This document shows positions 1 through 11,925 of a stretch of 37,744 bases of DNA, piece after piece. The position numbers and the translations under genes are program-made. Source of the DNA: Clostridiales bacterium (GTDB taxonomy: Bacteria > Bacillota > Clostridia > UBA1381); contig JAQXZB010000047.1 in assembly GCA_029226975.1 (NCBI GenBank), positions 1-37,744 of the forward strand, written 5' to 3'. The notes under the pieces are model-generated. The model was not told the origin of the DNA. It was given only the letters and a program-made list of their open reading frames with translations, and searched no databases. Position 1 is the first letter of the stretch. Each line of letters starts with the position of its first letter.

Positions 1-27
1 CATCGAGGAATGCCTTTGGTATGCACT

Positions 28-85
28 TTTTGCGAAAATAAACTCTACCGTACCCTCGTACGCCTACGAGTTCATTTTCGCAAAA
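28..85. repeat. Imperfect inverted repeat with nested hairpin
   Basis: Arms at 28-45 and 68-85 are complementary over 18 positions with one mismatch. A second perfect 6-bp hairpin with a CGCC loop lies at 55-70, so the two structures share bases and compete. No gene is visible here. Function unknown; it could be part of a dispersed intergenic repeat. Confidence 0.6.
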
Positions 86-110
86 TCTGACTCAATTTCT
101 CGCAGTCTGC

Positions 111-140
111 CAGCGTGTAGACAAGTTTGTCTACACGCTG
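111..140. repeat. Perfect palindrome (14-bp arms)
   Basis: Arms 111-124 and 127-140 are perfect reverse complements around a 2-nt centre (GT). It lies directly beside the terminator hairpin at 141-172, downstream of the minus-strand adhE/phosphotransferase unit. There is no clear U tract, so it may be a repeat element or a secondary stabilising hairpin at the transcript 3' end. Confidence 0.65.
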
Positions 141-172
141 AAGCCGGCACAGGCTTGACCCTGTGCCGGCTT
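141..172 (-). terminator. Hairpin terminator of the adhE unit
   Basis: Perfect 13-bp GC-rich stem (141-153 with 160-172) and a 6-nt loop, 10 bases beyond the stop codon of the minus-strand gene at 183. The U tract on the minus strand is poor, so termination strength is uncertain, but position and stem fit a transcript end. Confidence 0.6.
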
Positions 173-182
173 ATCCGTTTAA

Positions 183-929
183 TTATTCATAATCAACAAC
201 GTTGACCCACTTTTGCAGAAATTCCTTTTCCTCCGGCTTATTCTTTACCATCTGGGAAGCGGCAACGATGGGGAGCCATTTCTGAATGTACTGAATTGCC
301 GTATCGCTCTTTTTGCTAAAAAGCTTTAAGTATTTTTCCGCAAGCTCGTCCTGCTTGTTAAGCTTAAAGAGCAGATATGTTCTTGCGGCGTCGGCACTGG
401 CATTGCCCTGGGTTGCGTGAGACCAGTCGATAACATATGCCCTGCCGTCATTTGCTATAATCACGTTACTGGGGTTAAAGTCGCCGTGGCATACCTTCCT
501 GTGCTTGGGCATGGACTCAAGACGGGTATGAAGCTCATATCTGATTGTTGCGTCCAGTCCCGACTGGGATATTTTTCTTTGCATCTTATCCTGTATTTTG
601 GTAAGAAGCGGTGCTCTTTTACTGTGTATCTCAAGCTGTGTATCAACAAACAGCTCCAAATATTCGTCCTCCTTATCGGGGTTTTCCTGCATAAGCTGTG
701 CAAGAGTTTTGCCCTCTATAAAGTCGGTTACTATTTCCCAACAGCCGTCCTCCTTGGTGACCTTTCTGATCTTGGGGATTGCAAGGCCTGTTTCCTCTAT
801 TCTTGCAGTGTTTAGTGCCTCGTTTAAAACGTCCGCCGTATTATAGCTTTCGTCAAACAGCTTTATAAGGCTGTCGCCGTCACGGTAGATTGTTTTGTCG
901 GTACGCTTTGCTATTACTTCTCTTGTCAT
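183..929 (-). CDS. Aminoglycoside/choline kinase-like phosphotransferase
   Basis: A 248-residue protein of the APH/choline-kinase fold. The catalytic motif HGDFNPSN is at residues 148-155 (D150 catalytic base, N155 metal ligand) and the second metal motif is IDW with D168. An N-terminal kinase-like lobe occupies residues 1-70. Proteins of this group phosphorylate small hydroxyl substrates; the substrate here cannot be read from the sequence, and a role in antibiotic resistance should not be assumed. The ATG at 929 follows a GAAAGGAG ribosome site and lies 22 bases after the adhE stop, so it is probably co-transcribed with adhE and ends at the hairpin at 141-172. Family assignment is firm; biological role unknown. 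Confidence 0.82.
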   Translation of the reverse strand: MTREVIAKRTDKTIYRDGDSLIKLFDESYNTADVLNEALNTARIEETGLAIPKIRKVTKEDGCWEIVTDFIEGKTLAQLMQENPDKEDEYLELFVDTQLEIHSKRAPLLTKIQDKMQRKISQSGLDATIRYELHTRLESMPKHRKVCHGDFNPSNVIIANDGRAYVIDWSHATQGNASADAARTYLLFKLNKQDELAEKYLKLFSKKSDTAIQYIQKWLPIVAASQMVKNKPEEKEFLQKWVNVVDYE

Positions 930-950
930 TGTTATGGCTCCTTTCTATAA

Positions 951-3551
951 TTATTCTCCGTAATATGCCTTTAAATACATATCCTTTATTTCGCTCATTA
1001 ACGGGTATCTGGGGTTTGCGCCGGTGCACTGGTCATCAAATGCCTGCTCCGTCATATCATCCAACTCGTCAAGGAATTTCTGCTCGTCTATGCCGTATTC
1101 CTTAATCGACTTCTTTATGCCAATCTGCTCCTTTAATTCCTCAATCTTTGCTATGAGTCTTTCAAGCTTATCCTCGTTTGTCTTGCCGCCAAGCTTTAAG
1201 AAGTCCGCAATCTGTGCGTATCTTTCAAGGGTCTTGGGGTGGTCATACTGAGGGAACGTACCCATCTTTGCGGGAACCTCTGCAGCATTGAAGCGAAGCA
1301 CATAGCTTATCATAAGAGCGTTTGCCACACCGTGGGGCAGGTGGTGGAATGCGCCGAGCTTATGAGCCATTGAGTGGCACACGCCCAAAAATGCGTTTGC
1401 AAATGCCATACCTGCCATGGTTGAAGCGTTTGCCATTTTTTCTCTTGCCGCAGGATTTGCCGCACCCTCGTTATATGCCTTGGGCAGATACTCGAATATT
1501 GTTTCTATTGCCTTAAGAGCAAGACCGTCGGTGTAATCGGTTGCCAGCATTGAAGCGTATGCTTCAAGAGCGTGAGTTAATGCGTCGATACCGGAAGCCG
1601 AGGTTAAGCCCTTGGGCATATTCATCATCATATCAGCGTCAACTATTGCCATATTGGGCATAAGCTCATAGTCTGCAAGAGGATACTTTACGCCGCTGTC
1701 CTGGTCGGTGATAACCGCAAAGGGAGTTACCTCCGAGCCGGTACCTGCCGAGGTGGGAACTGCTATGAAGTATGCCTTTTCGCCCATTTTGGGGAATGTG
1801 TATATTCTCTTTCTTATATCCTGGAAGCGCATTGCCATATCCATGAAGTCTGCTTCGGGGTGTTCATAGAGCACCCACATAATCTTGCCGGCGTCCATTG
1901 CACTTCCGCCGCCGATTGCGATAATGCAGTCAGGCTCAAAAGCGGTCATTTCCTTTGCGCCTTCCATTGCGCAGGCCAGTGACGGGTCGGGAGCAACATT
2001 AAAGAATGTGGTATGTGCTATTCCCATTTCGTCAAGCTTATCGGTAACAACCTTTGTGTAACCGTTCTTGTAAAGGAATTCATCGGTTACGATAAATGCC
2101 TTTTTCTTACCCATAACATTCTTAAGCTCATCAAGAGCAACGGGCAGACAACCCTTCTTTATATAAACCTTTTGAGGCGCCCTAAACCACAGCATATTCT
2201 CTCTCCTTTCGGCAACTGTCTTTATATTTACAAGATGCTTTACGCCAACGTTTTCCGATACCGAGTTGCCGCCCCAGGAGCCGCAGCCCAGTGTCAGTGA
2301 CGGCGCAAGACTGAAGTTATACAAATCGCCTATACCGCCCTGTGACGAGGGAGTATTTACAAGTATACGGCAGGTTTTCATTCTTGCCGCAAAAGCGTCT
2401 ATCTTTTCCTTTTCGGTTACGGGATTTACATACAGTGATGATGTGTGACCATAGCCGCCGTCGGCGATAAGTCTGTCCGCCTTGTCAAGAGCGTCCTCAA
2501 AGCTCTTTGCCTTATACATTGCCAATACCGGTGAAAGCTTCTCGTGAGCGAACTCCTCGTCAAGCTCCACGCTCTCAACCTCACCTATAAGTATCTTGGT
2601 TTCCTCGGGAACCTCAACTCCCGCAAGTGCGGCAATGGTTACGGGCTTCTGACCTACTATTTTAGCGTTTAGAGCGCCGTTTATGATGATTGTCTTTCTC
2701 ACCTTATCAAGCTCGTCGCCTTCTAAGAAATAGCAGCCTCTGTCCGCAAATTCCTTCTTAACCTTGTTATAAACCTTATCGAGAACGATTACCGACTGCT
2801 CCGAAGCGCATATCATACCGTTATCAAAGGTCTTTGAATGAATAATCGAGTTTACTGCCAAAAGCAAATCTGCGCTCTCGTCAATTATTGCCGGAGTATT
2901 TCCCGCACCAACGCCCAGTGCCGGCTTACCCGATGAATATGCCGCCTTTACCATGCCCGGACCGCCGGTTGCAAGGATTGTGTCCGCTTCCTTCATTACA
3001 AGGTTTGTCATTTCAAGTGACGGCTCGTCAATCCAGCCGATGATGTTCTCGGGTGCGCCCGCCTTAACAGCCGCTTCAAGAACAACTCTTGCCGCCTCAA
3101 TGGTGCACTTCTTTGCTCTGGGGTGGGGGCTTATGATAATGCCGTTTCTCGTCTTTAACGAGATAAGCGACTTAAATATAGCCGTTGATGTGGGGTTTGT
3201 GGTAGGAATTACCGCCGCGATAACGCCGATAGGCTCCATAACCTTCTTAATTCCCGCCGAAGCGTCCTCTTCAACCACTCCGCAGGTCTTGGTGTTTCTG
3301 TATTTATTGTAGATGTATTCCGAGGCATAATGGTTTTTTATAACCTTATCCTCTGCTATTCCCATGCCGGTTTCCTCAACCGCCAGCTTCGCAAGTCTTA
3401 TTCTTTCCTTATTCGCAGCAATCGCTGCTGCCTTGAATATTTCATCAACCTGCTCCTGAGTATACGAGGCGAACTGCTTTTGTGCCTCTCTTATCTCCTT
3501 GAGCCGTGCTTCCAATGCTTCAACATTGTCGATTACAGGATATTTTTCCAT
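951..3551 (-). CDS. adhE: Bifunctional acetaldehyde-CoA/alcohol dehydrogenase
   Basis: AdhE reduces acetyl-CoA to acetaldehyde and then ethanol, regenerating two NAD+ in fermentation; the family forms cytoplasmic filaments (spirosomes). The protein has 866 residues, normal for the family. The N-terminal aldehyde dehydrogenase domain (about 1-440) has catalytic C248 in the context GMICASEQ. The C-terminal iron-dependent alcohol dehydrogenase domain (from about 455) has the nucleotide loop GGGSAMDAGK and iron-ligand motifs DALTHALEA and HKLGAFHHLPHG. I chose the ATG at 3551 because AAAGGAG lies just upstream; the open frame extends 16 codons further but without a better ribosome site. Its promoter carries two Rex-like operators (3610 and 3670), suggesting redox control. 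A phosphotransferase-like gene follows in the same transcript. Confidence 0.97.
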   Translation of the reverse strand: MEKYPVIDNVEALEARLKEIREAQKQFASYTQEQVDEIFKAAAIAANKERIRLAKLAVEETGMGIAEDKVIKNHYASEYIYNKYRNTKTCGVVEEDASAGIKKVMEPIGVIAAVIPTTNPTSTAIFKSLISLKTRNGIIISPHPRAKKCTIEAARVVLEAAVKAGAPENIIGWIDEPSLEMTNLVMKEADTILATGGPGMVKAAYSSGKPALGVGAGNTPAIIDESADLLLAVNSIIHSKTFDNGMICASEQSVIVLDKVYNKVKKEFADRGCYFLEGDELDKVRKTIIINGALNAKIVGQKPVTIAALAGVEVPEETKILIGEVESVELDEEFAHEKLSPVLAMYKAKSFEDALDKADRLIADGGYGHTSSLYVNPVTEKEKIDAFAARMKTCRILVNTPSSQGGIGDLYNFSLAPSLTLGCGSWGGNSVSENVGVKHLVNIKTVAERRENMLWFRAPQKVYIKKGCLPVALDELKNVMGKKKAFIVTDEFLYKNGYTKVVTDKLDEMGIAHTTFFNVAPDPSLACAMEGAKEMTAFEPDCIIAIGGGSAMDAGKIMWVLYEHPEADFMDMAMRFQDIRKRIYTFPKMGEKAYFIAVPTSAGTGSEVTPFAVITDQDSGVKYPLADYELMPNMAIVDADMMMNMPKGLTSASGIDALTHALEAYASMLATDYTDGLALKAIETIFEYLPKAYNEGAANPAAREKMANASTMAGMAFANAFLGVCHSMAHKLGAFHHLPHGVANALMISYVLRFNAAEVPAKMGTFPQYDHPKTLERYAQIADFLKLGGKTNEDKLERLIAKIEELKEQIGIKKSIKEYGIDEQKFLDELDDMTEQAFDDQCTGANPRYPLMSEIKDMYLKAYYGE

Positions 3552-3609
3552 AATGCCTTTACTCCTTTCATACTCCTCCCGCCTTGGCGGGATATGCAAT
3601 GAATTTTAT

Positions 3610-3627
3610 TCGTTATTTTTTTAACAA
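3610..3627 (-). promoter_or_regulatory. Rex-like operator 1 (adhE)
   Basis: TCGTTA-N6-TAACAA, one mismatch to the Rex consensus TTGTTA-N6-TAACAA. It begins about 5 bases downstream of the -10 box and covers the expected transcription start near 3625. Rex is an NADH-sensing repressor known to control adhE in clostridia; Rex itself is not encoded in this window. Confidence 0.7.
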
Positions 3628-3631
3628 TTAC

Positions 3632-3660
3632 ATTTTAACACTCTTTTATGTATTTTTCAA
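3632..3660 (-). promoter_or_regulatory. adhE promoter
   Basis: Minus strand: -35 TTGAAA (3655-3660), 17-bp spacer, -10 TAAAAT (3632-3637). It lies about 80 bases upstream of the chosen adhE start and is bracketed by the two Rex-like sites. Confidence 0.75.
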
Positions 3661-3669
3661 TTCGCATAA

Positions 3670-3687
3670 TTGATAAAAAAATAACAA
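3670..3687 (-). promoter_or_regulatory. Rex-like operator 2 (adhE)
   Basis: On the plus strand TTGATA-N6-TAACAA, again one mismatch to TTGTTA-N6-TAACAA and in the other half-site than operator 1. It lies 10 bp upstream of the -35 box. Centre-to-centre distance to operator 1 is 60 bp. Confidence 0.62.
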
Positions 3688-3736
3688 TTTTTACGATGTA
3701 TATTAAACATCTTGTATATGTGCGCGCAAAGTGCGA

Positions 3737-3762
3737 AAACCACCGCGTTTCGGCAGTGGTTT
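3737..3762 (-). terminator. V-ATPase operon terminator
   Basis: A 10-bp stem (3737-3746 with 3753-3762, one G-U pair) with a 6-nt loop, about 50 bases after the ntpD stop on the minus strand. The following U stretch is short (TTTT), so it may leak toward adhE. Confidence 0.65.
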
Positions 3763-3809
3763 CCATACTTAATAAGCCTGCCGTTTTCCCTCTATTCTTT
3801 CCTCCACCA

Positions 3810-4427
3810 TCATATCCTAACCTTCATAAGTCTTGTGGTTGAGGAGCGTTCACTCTCGTCAAGCTTCATTGTTATATATTTTATTGTATCCCGGTAATTG
3901 GGTATCATTATATGCTCCAGTGCGTTTACGCGGCGGCGGGTCTTTTCAATCTCAACGGACATAAGCTCGCAGGATTTTTCAACCTCGGCAAGCTTCAACA
4001 AATCCGGCAGAATATCCGCCAGATTTTTCACCGCGGTATCCAGATCGCTGTCGGTATTTTTATAGCCGTAGGAGTATATATCCCCCTCTTTGGACTGCAT
4101 GGTAAGCTCATAGACCGGGATTTCCACGCTCATTACGTTTTGCTTGCCCATTTCAAGCTGTGCCTTTTGTTTTGGCAAAAGCAAAGCGGACATAAGCACC
4201 TCCCGGCGCATAAGCGAGCCGGCGGCGTCAAAGGCGGAATTTGCGCGTCTTAGCTTTTCTTCAACCTTCAGTCTTAAATCCATATTAACCCGCACAAGCT
4301 CTAAAAATCGGCGCATAAGCTCATCGCGCTTATCCTTAAGAAGCTTGTGACCCTTAAGAGCGGTGGCAAGGCTCTTTTTAAGCCTTGTCAGCTCCATTCT
4401 TGTGGGATTTACGTTAAGCAGTGCCAT
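3810..4427 (-). CDS. ntpD: V-type ATPase subunit D (central rotor shaft)
   Basis: A 205-residue, mostly helical protein with the N-terminal signature NPTRMELTRLKKSL and long coiled-coil segments at the N and C ends, as expected for the antiparallel rotor shaft. In V/A-ATPases, D together with subunit F forms the shaft inside the A3B3 head and transmits torque to the membrane ring. It is the last gene of the operon; the ATG lies immediately after the ntpB stop codon. A hairpin terminator follows at 3737. Length is normal for the family. Confidence 0.94.
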   Translation of the reverse strand: MALLNVNPTRMELTRLKKSLATALKGHKLLKDKRDELMRRFLELVRVNMDLRLKVEEKLRRANSAFDAAGSLMRREVLMSALLLPKQKAQLEMGKQNVMSVEIPVYELTMQSKEGDIYSYGYKNTDSDLDTAVKNLADILPDLLKLAEVEKSCELMSVEIEKTRRRVNALEHIMIPNYRDTIKYITMKLDESERSSTTRLMKVRI

Positions 4428-4428
4428 A

Positions 4429-5805
4429 TCAGCTTTCCTTTCCGTAATACTTATCCAGATATTCGTCCTTAATACGTTTAAGCTCCGTACGGGGCAGAAT
4501 CGAGAGCAGCTTCCAGCCTATGGCAAGAGTTTCCTCAATGCTTCTGTCAGTATCGTTGCCCTGGGAAATATATTCCTCCTCAAAGGCATCGGCAAACTTG
4601 GCATAAATTCTGTCCATTTCCGAAAGTGCGGATTCGCCCAAAATTACCATAAGCTCCTTTGCGTCCTTGCCTCTTGCGTAAGCGGAGAAAAGCTGATTCA
4701 TGACATTTGCATGGTCCTCTCTTGTCTTGCCCTTGCCTATTCCCTTATCCTTCAGTCTTGAAAGCGAGGGAAGCACGTCTATGGGCGGTGAGATATTCTT
4801 TCTGTAAAGCTCGCGGCTTAAAATTATCTGTCCCTCGGTTATATAGCCGGTAAGGTCGGGTATCGGATGGGTTTTATCGTCCTCGGGCATGGTGAGAATG
4901 GGTATCATGGTAACGGAGCCGTTTTTGCCCTTTTGTCTGCCGGCTCTTTCATACAAGGTCGCCAGGTCGGTATACATATAGCCCGGATAACCGCGTCTGC
5001 CGGGGACTTCCTTTCTTGCCGCACTGACTTCTCTTAAAGCGTCTGCGTAGTTTGTAATATCCGTCATTATGACAAGAACGTGCATACCCAAATCAAAGGC
5101 AAGGTATTCCGCCGCCGTAAGAGCCATACGGGGCGTTGAAATACGCTCTATTGCCGGGTCGTTTGCAAGGTTGGTAAAGAGCACCGTTCTTTCCAGTGCG
5201 CCGGTGCGTCTGAAATCCTCCTCAAAGAAGCTTGCCTCCTCAAAGGTAATTCCTATTGCGGCAAAGACCACAGCGAAATTCTCGTCCTTGCCAAGCACCT
5301 TTGCCTGGCGGGCAATCTGCGCCGCAAGCTGGGCATGGGGCATACCGGAGCCGGAGAATATGGGCAGCTTCTGTCCTCTTACAAGGGTGTTCATTCCGTC
5401 AATTGCCGAAATTCCGGTCTGAATAAATTCGTCCGGGTAATCCCTTGCAACCGGGTTCATTGCCACGCCGTTTATATCAAGGCGTTTTTCGGGGATTATC
5501 GGGCCGTTTCCGTCAATGGGTCTGCCCATTCCGTCAAACACCCTGCCCAACATTTCCGGCGAAACGCCAAGCTCCATACCGCGGCCGAGAAATCTGACCT
5601 TTGAATTTGAAAGGTTTATACCCGCCGAATTTTCAAAAAGCTGAACCATTGCGTTTTGTCCGTCAATTTCCAAAACGCGGCAGCGGCGTTTTTCGCCGTT
5701 GGCAAGCTCAATTTCGCCCAGTTCGTCATATTTTACGTTCTCAACGCCCTGAATCATCATAAGCGGACCTGCCACCTCGCGGATTGTTCTGTATTCCTTC
5801 GGCAT
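4429..5805 (-). CDS. ntpB: V-type ATPase subunit B (regulatory head subunit)
   Basis: A 458-residue protein homologous to the F-ATPase alpha subunit. The N-terminal beta barrel begins [13 protein letters not shown]. As expected for the non-catalytic subunit, the P-loop position is degenerate ([13 protein letters not shown]) and contains no Walker A lysine. The C-terminal region has the typical [11 protein letters not shown] and [16 protein letters not shown] stretches. Three copies alternate with subunit A in the head. The ATG follows GAGGAGGAG closely after the ntpA stop; translation is probably coupled. Confidence 0.97.
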   Translation of the reverse strand: MPKEYRTIREVAGPLMMIQGVENVKYDELGEIELANGEKRRCRVLEIDGQNAMVQLFENSAGINLSNSKVRFLGRGMELGVSPEMLGRVFDGMGRPIDGNGPIIPEKRLDINGVAMNPVARDYPDEFIQTGISAIDGMNTLVRGQKLPIFSGSGMPHAQLAAQIARQAKVLGKDENFAVVFAAIGITFEEASFFEEDFRRTGALERTVLFTNLANDPAIERISTPRMALTAAEYLAFDLGMHVLVIMTDITNYADALREVSAARKEVPGRRGYPGYMYTDLATLYERAGRQKGKNGSVTMIPILTMPEDDKTHPIPDLTGYITEGQIILSRELYRKNISPPIDVLPSLSRLKDKGIGKGKTREDHANVMNQLFSAYARGKDAKELMVILGESALSEMDRIYAKFADAFEEEYISQGNDTDRSIEETLAIGWKLLSILPRTELKRIKDEYLDKYYGKES

Positions 5806-5806
5806 A

Positions 5807-7567
5807 TTACTCCTCCTCTCCCGCTTTCTTTATTTCGTCACGAAGCTGTGCCTTAATAGACGCCGCTTCATTTTCAATTTCATTTTCATGAACATATTTT
5901 ATACGGCCTATGCGCTCTCTTACCGGCAGTGACACAAGCTTATTCACGCCCGCGCCCTTTGAAAGTGCGCTCACGCATTGGTCGTAATACTCCAGTACAA
6001 GCTCCATCATCAGATACTGCTTTTTAAGGGAAGCATAGGTGTCAACCTCATGGAACGCGTCTTGGTGCAGATAGTCCTCCCTTATGCTTCTTGCGGCTTC
6101 AAGCTTTATTCTGTCCCCCGGAGAAAGCGCGTCCATACCAACAAGCTTTACAATCTCGTCAAGCTCCGCTTCCTCCTGCAAAAGCCGCATAATTCTCGAA
6201 CGATCCTTCATCCAGCCTTTGTTTATGTTATCCTCATACCAGTCGCTCATGCCGTTTAAATAGAGCGAATAGCTGTCAAGCCAGTTTATGGCCGGGAAGT
6301 GCCGCTTATAGGCAAGCGAGGAATCAAGCTTCCAGAACACCTTTACAATTCTTAGGGTTGCCTGTGAAACCGGCTCGGAAATATCACCGCCCGGCGGCGA
6401 CACCGCTCCGATTACCGACAGTGCGCCCTCTCTGGGGCTTGTGCCTATGCTCATAACCCGTCCGGCTCTTTCATAAAAGCTTGCAAGACGCGAGCCCAAA
6501 TATGCGGGATAGCCCTCCTCACCGGGCATTTCCTCCAGTCTGCCGGACATTTCTCTTAAGGCCTCCGCCCATCTTGATGTGGAGTCTGCCATAAGCGCAA
6601 CGGAATAGCCCATATCCCTGAAATATTCCGCTATTGTAATTCCCGTATAAATCGACGCTTCTCTTGCCGCAACCGGCATATCGGAGGTGTTTGCGATAAG
6701 CACCGTTCTTTCCATAAGAGTTCTGCCCGTTCTCGGGTCGTGAATTTCGGGGAACTCGTTTAAAACGTCGGTCATTTCGTTTCCTCTCTCACCGCAGCCT
6801 ATATAGACCACAATATCCGCGTCCGCCCATTTTGCAAGCTGATGCTGAACAACGGTCTTGCCGCTTCCGAAGGGTCCCGGCACCGCCGCCACGCCGCCCT
6901 TTGCAATGGGGAACAGCGTATCGATTACCCTTTGACCGGTCACAAGAGGCATATCCGGGGAAAGCTTGTTTTTATAGGGTCTGCCCACTCGCACCGGCCA
7001 TTTCTGCATAAGCGTAAGCTTATAATCGCCGTTTTTGGTTTCAACAGTGCCTATTTCCTCCTCAACGGTGAACTCGCCGCCTTTTATGGATTTAAGCGTT
7101 CCCGAAACATTGGGCGGAACCATGATTTTTTGCACAACCGCCTCGGTTTCGGTGACAGTGCCTATTATATCGCCGCCCTCGACCTTATCCCCGGCCTTTA
7201 AAATCGGCTCAAAGGTCCATTTTTTATCTCTTTTAAGCGAGGGAACCTGAACTCCGCGGTGCAGATTTCCTCCCGCCTTTTTCATAATATCGTCAAGGGG
7301 TCTTTGAATACCGTCATAGATAGAGCCGATAAGACCCGGCCCCAGCTCAACCGATAGCGGCGCGCCGGTGGATACCACCTTTTCGCCCGGTCCCAGGCCT
7401 GCGGTTTCCTCATAGACCTGTATGGATGCCCTGTCACCGTGCATTTCTATAATCTCGCCGATAAGCCCCAGCTCCGACACGCGCACAACGTCAAACATAT
7501 TGGCGTCCATCATGTCCTTGGCAATAACCAAAGGCCCCGACACCTTTTGTATGATACCTTCACTCAT
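5807..7567 (-). CDS. ntpA: V-type ATPase catalytic subunit A
   Basis: A 586-residue catalytic subunit. Walker A GPFGSGKT is at residues 231-238, the catalytic glutamate lies in GCGERGNE (E260), and the Walker B region is VALMADST at about 323-330. The long non-homologous insertion that separates V/A-type A from F-type beta (residues about 110-200) is present. It hydrolyses or makes ATP at the A/B interface. The ATG at 7567 is preceded by AAGAAAGGA; it follows the subunit F gene by 16 bases. Length and motifs are complete. Confidence 0.98.
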   Translation of the reverse strand: MSEGIIQKVSGPLVIAKDMMDANMFDVVRVSELGLIGEIIEMHGDRASIQVYEETAGLGPGEKVVSTGAPLSVELGPGLIGSIYDGIQRPLDDIMKKAGGNLHRGVQVPSLKRDKKWTFEPILKAGDKVEGGDIIGTVTETEAVVQKIMVPPNVSGTLKSIKGGEFTVEEEIGTVETKNGDYKLTLMQKWPVRVGRPYKNKLSPDMPLVTGQRVIDTLFPIAKGGVAAVPGPFGSGKTVVQHQLAKWADADIVVYIGCGERGNEMTDVLNEFPEIHDPRTGRTLMERTVLIANTSDMPVAAREASIYTGITIAEYFRDMGYSVALMADSTSRWAEALREMSGRLEEMPGEEGYPAYLGSRLASFYERAGRVMSIGTSPREGALSVIGAVSPPGGDISEPVSQATLRIVKVFWKLDSSLAYKRHFPAINWLDSYSLYLNGMSDWYEDNINKGWMKDRSRIMRLLQEEAELDEIVKLVGMDALSPGDRIKLEAARSIREDYLHQDAFHEVDTYASLKKQYLMMELVLEYYDQCVSALSKGAGVNKLVSLPVRERIGRIKYVHENEIENEAASIKAQLRDEIKKAGEEE

Positions 7568-7583
7568 ATCCCTAAATCCTTTC

Positions 7584-7904
7584 TTAATTATTTCCGAACA
7601 ATATATCGGAGCCTACGGCGCGTTCCACCATTGAGCGCACCTTTCCCGTACCAAAGCCCGAATCTCCGCTTCCCGCCGGCAGCGGAATAACCGCCGGTGT
7701 AAGGCTTGAGGAGTATTGGGCTATGTCATTTTGTATCTTTTTTGCGTAATCCTCGGTTATATATATAATCCCGTAGTCCTCCGCGGCAAGGCGCGAAAGC
7801 GCCGATTTTGCCCCAATCTCGTCCTCTACCGGGAAAATATCTATTCCCACAGCCGCAAATCCGCATATAACGTCGCGGCTGCCTATTATTCCAATCTTAT
7901 ACAT
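7584..7904 (-). CDS. ntpG: V-type ATPase subunit F (rotor; NtpG in E. hirae naming)
   Basis: A 106-residue protein beginning [16 protein letters not shown], typical of the small Rossmann-like F subunit that binds subunit D on the central shaft. I favour the ATG at 7904, which overlaps the stop of the upstream subunit C gene by 8 bases, over an in-frame start three codons earlier; the overlap suggests translational coupling, since no strong ribosome site is seen. In Enterococcus hirae nomenclature this position in the operon is called ntpG; many annotations use atpF. Confidence 0.88.
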   Translation of the reverse strand: MYKIGIIGSRDVICGFAAVGIDIFPVEDEIGAKSALSRLAAEDYGIIYITEDYAKKIQNDIAQYSSSLTPAVIPLPAGSGDSGFGTGKVRSMVERAVGSDILFGNN

Positions 7905-8859
7905 ACAGCTCACGCAGCCTTTCCGATATTATTTCCTTCGGGATATTATTTTTAAGACCGCTTATAATAATCCTCACCATGCCCGCTTCGTTTTCCTTAG
8001 TGTACAAAAACGCAACAATCGGCTCGATACCGAACGCCCGGTATCTTGCGCCCGCAAGATAGCGCGAGAGCATATAAGCCTTTTGCTTCTCGAACTCGGC
8101 AGGACTGCTCTCCCAGGCTTTTACAAGCTCCGGGTACAATTCGTCAAGATATGCCTTTGCCTCCTCATGTCCCTGCAAAATCGCCTGCACTGCCCGGGGC
8201 TTTGAAATTGAGCCTATGTCCGAAAGCGCTTCCTTTGCCAGTCTTTCGTCAATGCCCGCAGCCGAACCCCTAAGCATTACGCTGCAATTTAGCATATCAC
8301 TCTCCAACTTGGCAAGTCCTTCAAGAAACGGGCTTTTATGCTTCTTGACTTCTCGATACATTACCTCCACAAGCTCTCTGTCAAGATAAACCTCCATAAG
8401 CTGTCCGTCGCCGGTTTTGGCAAGCAGATCAAAGGCATGGGCGGCAATATCCGAAACAAGCTCCGGCAGTGCCGAAAAGTTTCCGTTTCGTACAGCGTCT
8501 GCCATTTGCCGCGGCTCTATCGTGCATGGGCGGAGCATCAGCGTTTCATAATCCACTCCGCCAAACATTGCCTTTATTATGCTCTTTAAATTCTGAAAAT
8601 CATTTTTATAGAGCAGAATATCCACCGGCGCGCCCTTGGGGCAGGCACCTCTGACCTCGCTCCAGCTTTTTTCAAGCTCCGCGCATATCATTTCCTCGGC
8701 GTCCTTTTTGCCATCTCCGTAGCCTGTCTGCTCCAAAATTCTCAGGGCTTCTTCCGCGTCTTGGGCATTTTTCAGGCTGTCGATATCCGAAGGCGAAAGC
8801 ATTTTATTTTCAAGCGTGCGCACATACGCAACAGCGAAGGCATAATCTGTTTCCCTCAT
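7897..8859 (-). CDS. ntpC: V-type ATPase subunit C (ring adaptor, d subunit)
   Basis: A 320-residue all-helical protein beginning ETDYAFAVAYVRTLENKML. It matches subunit C of V/A-ATPases in length, helical content, conserved YR/RxR-type patches and operon position. The family forms the funnel socket between the central shaft and the membrane ring. The start ATG follows GGAGTGAG, 5 bases after the ntpE stop. The 3' end overlaps the subunit F gene. Confidence 0.93.
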   Translation of the reverse strand: MRETDYAFAVAYVRTLENKMLSPSDIDSLKNAQDAEEALRILEQTGYGDGKKDAEEMICAELEKSWSEVRGACPKGAPVDILLYKNDFQNLKSIIKAMFGGVDYETLMLRPCTIEPRQMADAVRNGNFSALPELVSDIAAHAFDLLAKTGDGQLMEVYLDRELVEVMYREVKKHKSPFLEGLAKLESDMLNCSVMLRGSAAGIDERLAKEALSDIGSISKPRAVQAILQGHEEAKAYLDELYPELVKAWESSPAEFEKQKAYMLSRYLAGARYRAFGIEPIVAFLYTKENEAGMVRIIISGLKNNIPKEIISERLRELYV

Positions 8860-8863
8860 AGGC

Positions 8864-9451
8864 TCACTCCTTCAAAAAGGCATTGAGCATATCGCAAAGC
8901 TCGTCATGCCTGAACTCGATAATATCCTCTATCGCAAAATTCTCCTCGATGCGGTTTTTTCTTATTATAAATCCGCCGCTTATGGAAGCGTTTTCCTCGG
9001 CAAGGCTCAGCTTTAACCCACAAGCCGCGCTTTCACATTCACTGAGGAAGTCCTCCGGCATACGTGCCTTGTCGCGGCTGTTTAATATCAGCTCACACTC
9101 GCCCTTTGCCCCCGATGAGGTTATAAGCTTCTTTAAAGCCGCAAAATAATCCTTATCGCTCATGGCAAGAATACTTTCGCCGCTTTTTTTGATTATTTCC
9201 TCAATAACCTCCATGCGCACACGCATACGCTGCTGCGCGGCTCTTTGTCTGTCTGCCGCCTCGGCACGCTCGGCTGTGAGCTGTGCTTCCCTTGCGCGCT
9301 TTTCCTCGTATTTCTTCTGCTCGGCGCGCATTTTTTGACGTTCGGCTTCAAGCCTTTCTTTGGCCTTTTTTTGGGCTGCGTCCTCTGCCGCCTTCGCCTC
9401 GCGTCTTGCATCGTCAAGGATTTTTGCCGTTATTGCTTCAATACCACCCAT
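8864..9451 (-). CDS. ntpE: V-type ATPase subunit E (peripheral stalk)
   Basis: A 195-residue protein. Residues 1-100 are a charged coiled coil rich in Ala, Glu, Lys and Arg; the C-terminal globular part has the ENFAIEDIIEFRH segment that contacts the top of the A/B head in this family. With the small G/H-type subunit encoded at 11926-12243 it forms the heterodimeric stator stalk. The ATG at 9451 follows an AAGGGGGGA ribosome site. Confidence 0.93.
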   Translation of the reverse strand: MGGIEAITAKILDDARREAKAAEDAAQKKAKERLEAERQKMRAEQKKYEEKRAREAQLTAERAEAADRQRAAQQRMRVRMEVIEEIIKKSGESILAMSDKDYFAALKKLITSSGAKGECELILNSRDKARMPEDFLSECESAACGLKLSLAEENASISGGFIIRKNRIEENFAIEDIIEFRHDELCDMLNAFLKE

Positions 9452-9463
9452 AGCAATCCCCCC

Positions 9464-11919
<2,456 letters not shown>

Positions 11920-11925
11920 GCCTCA

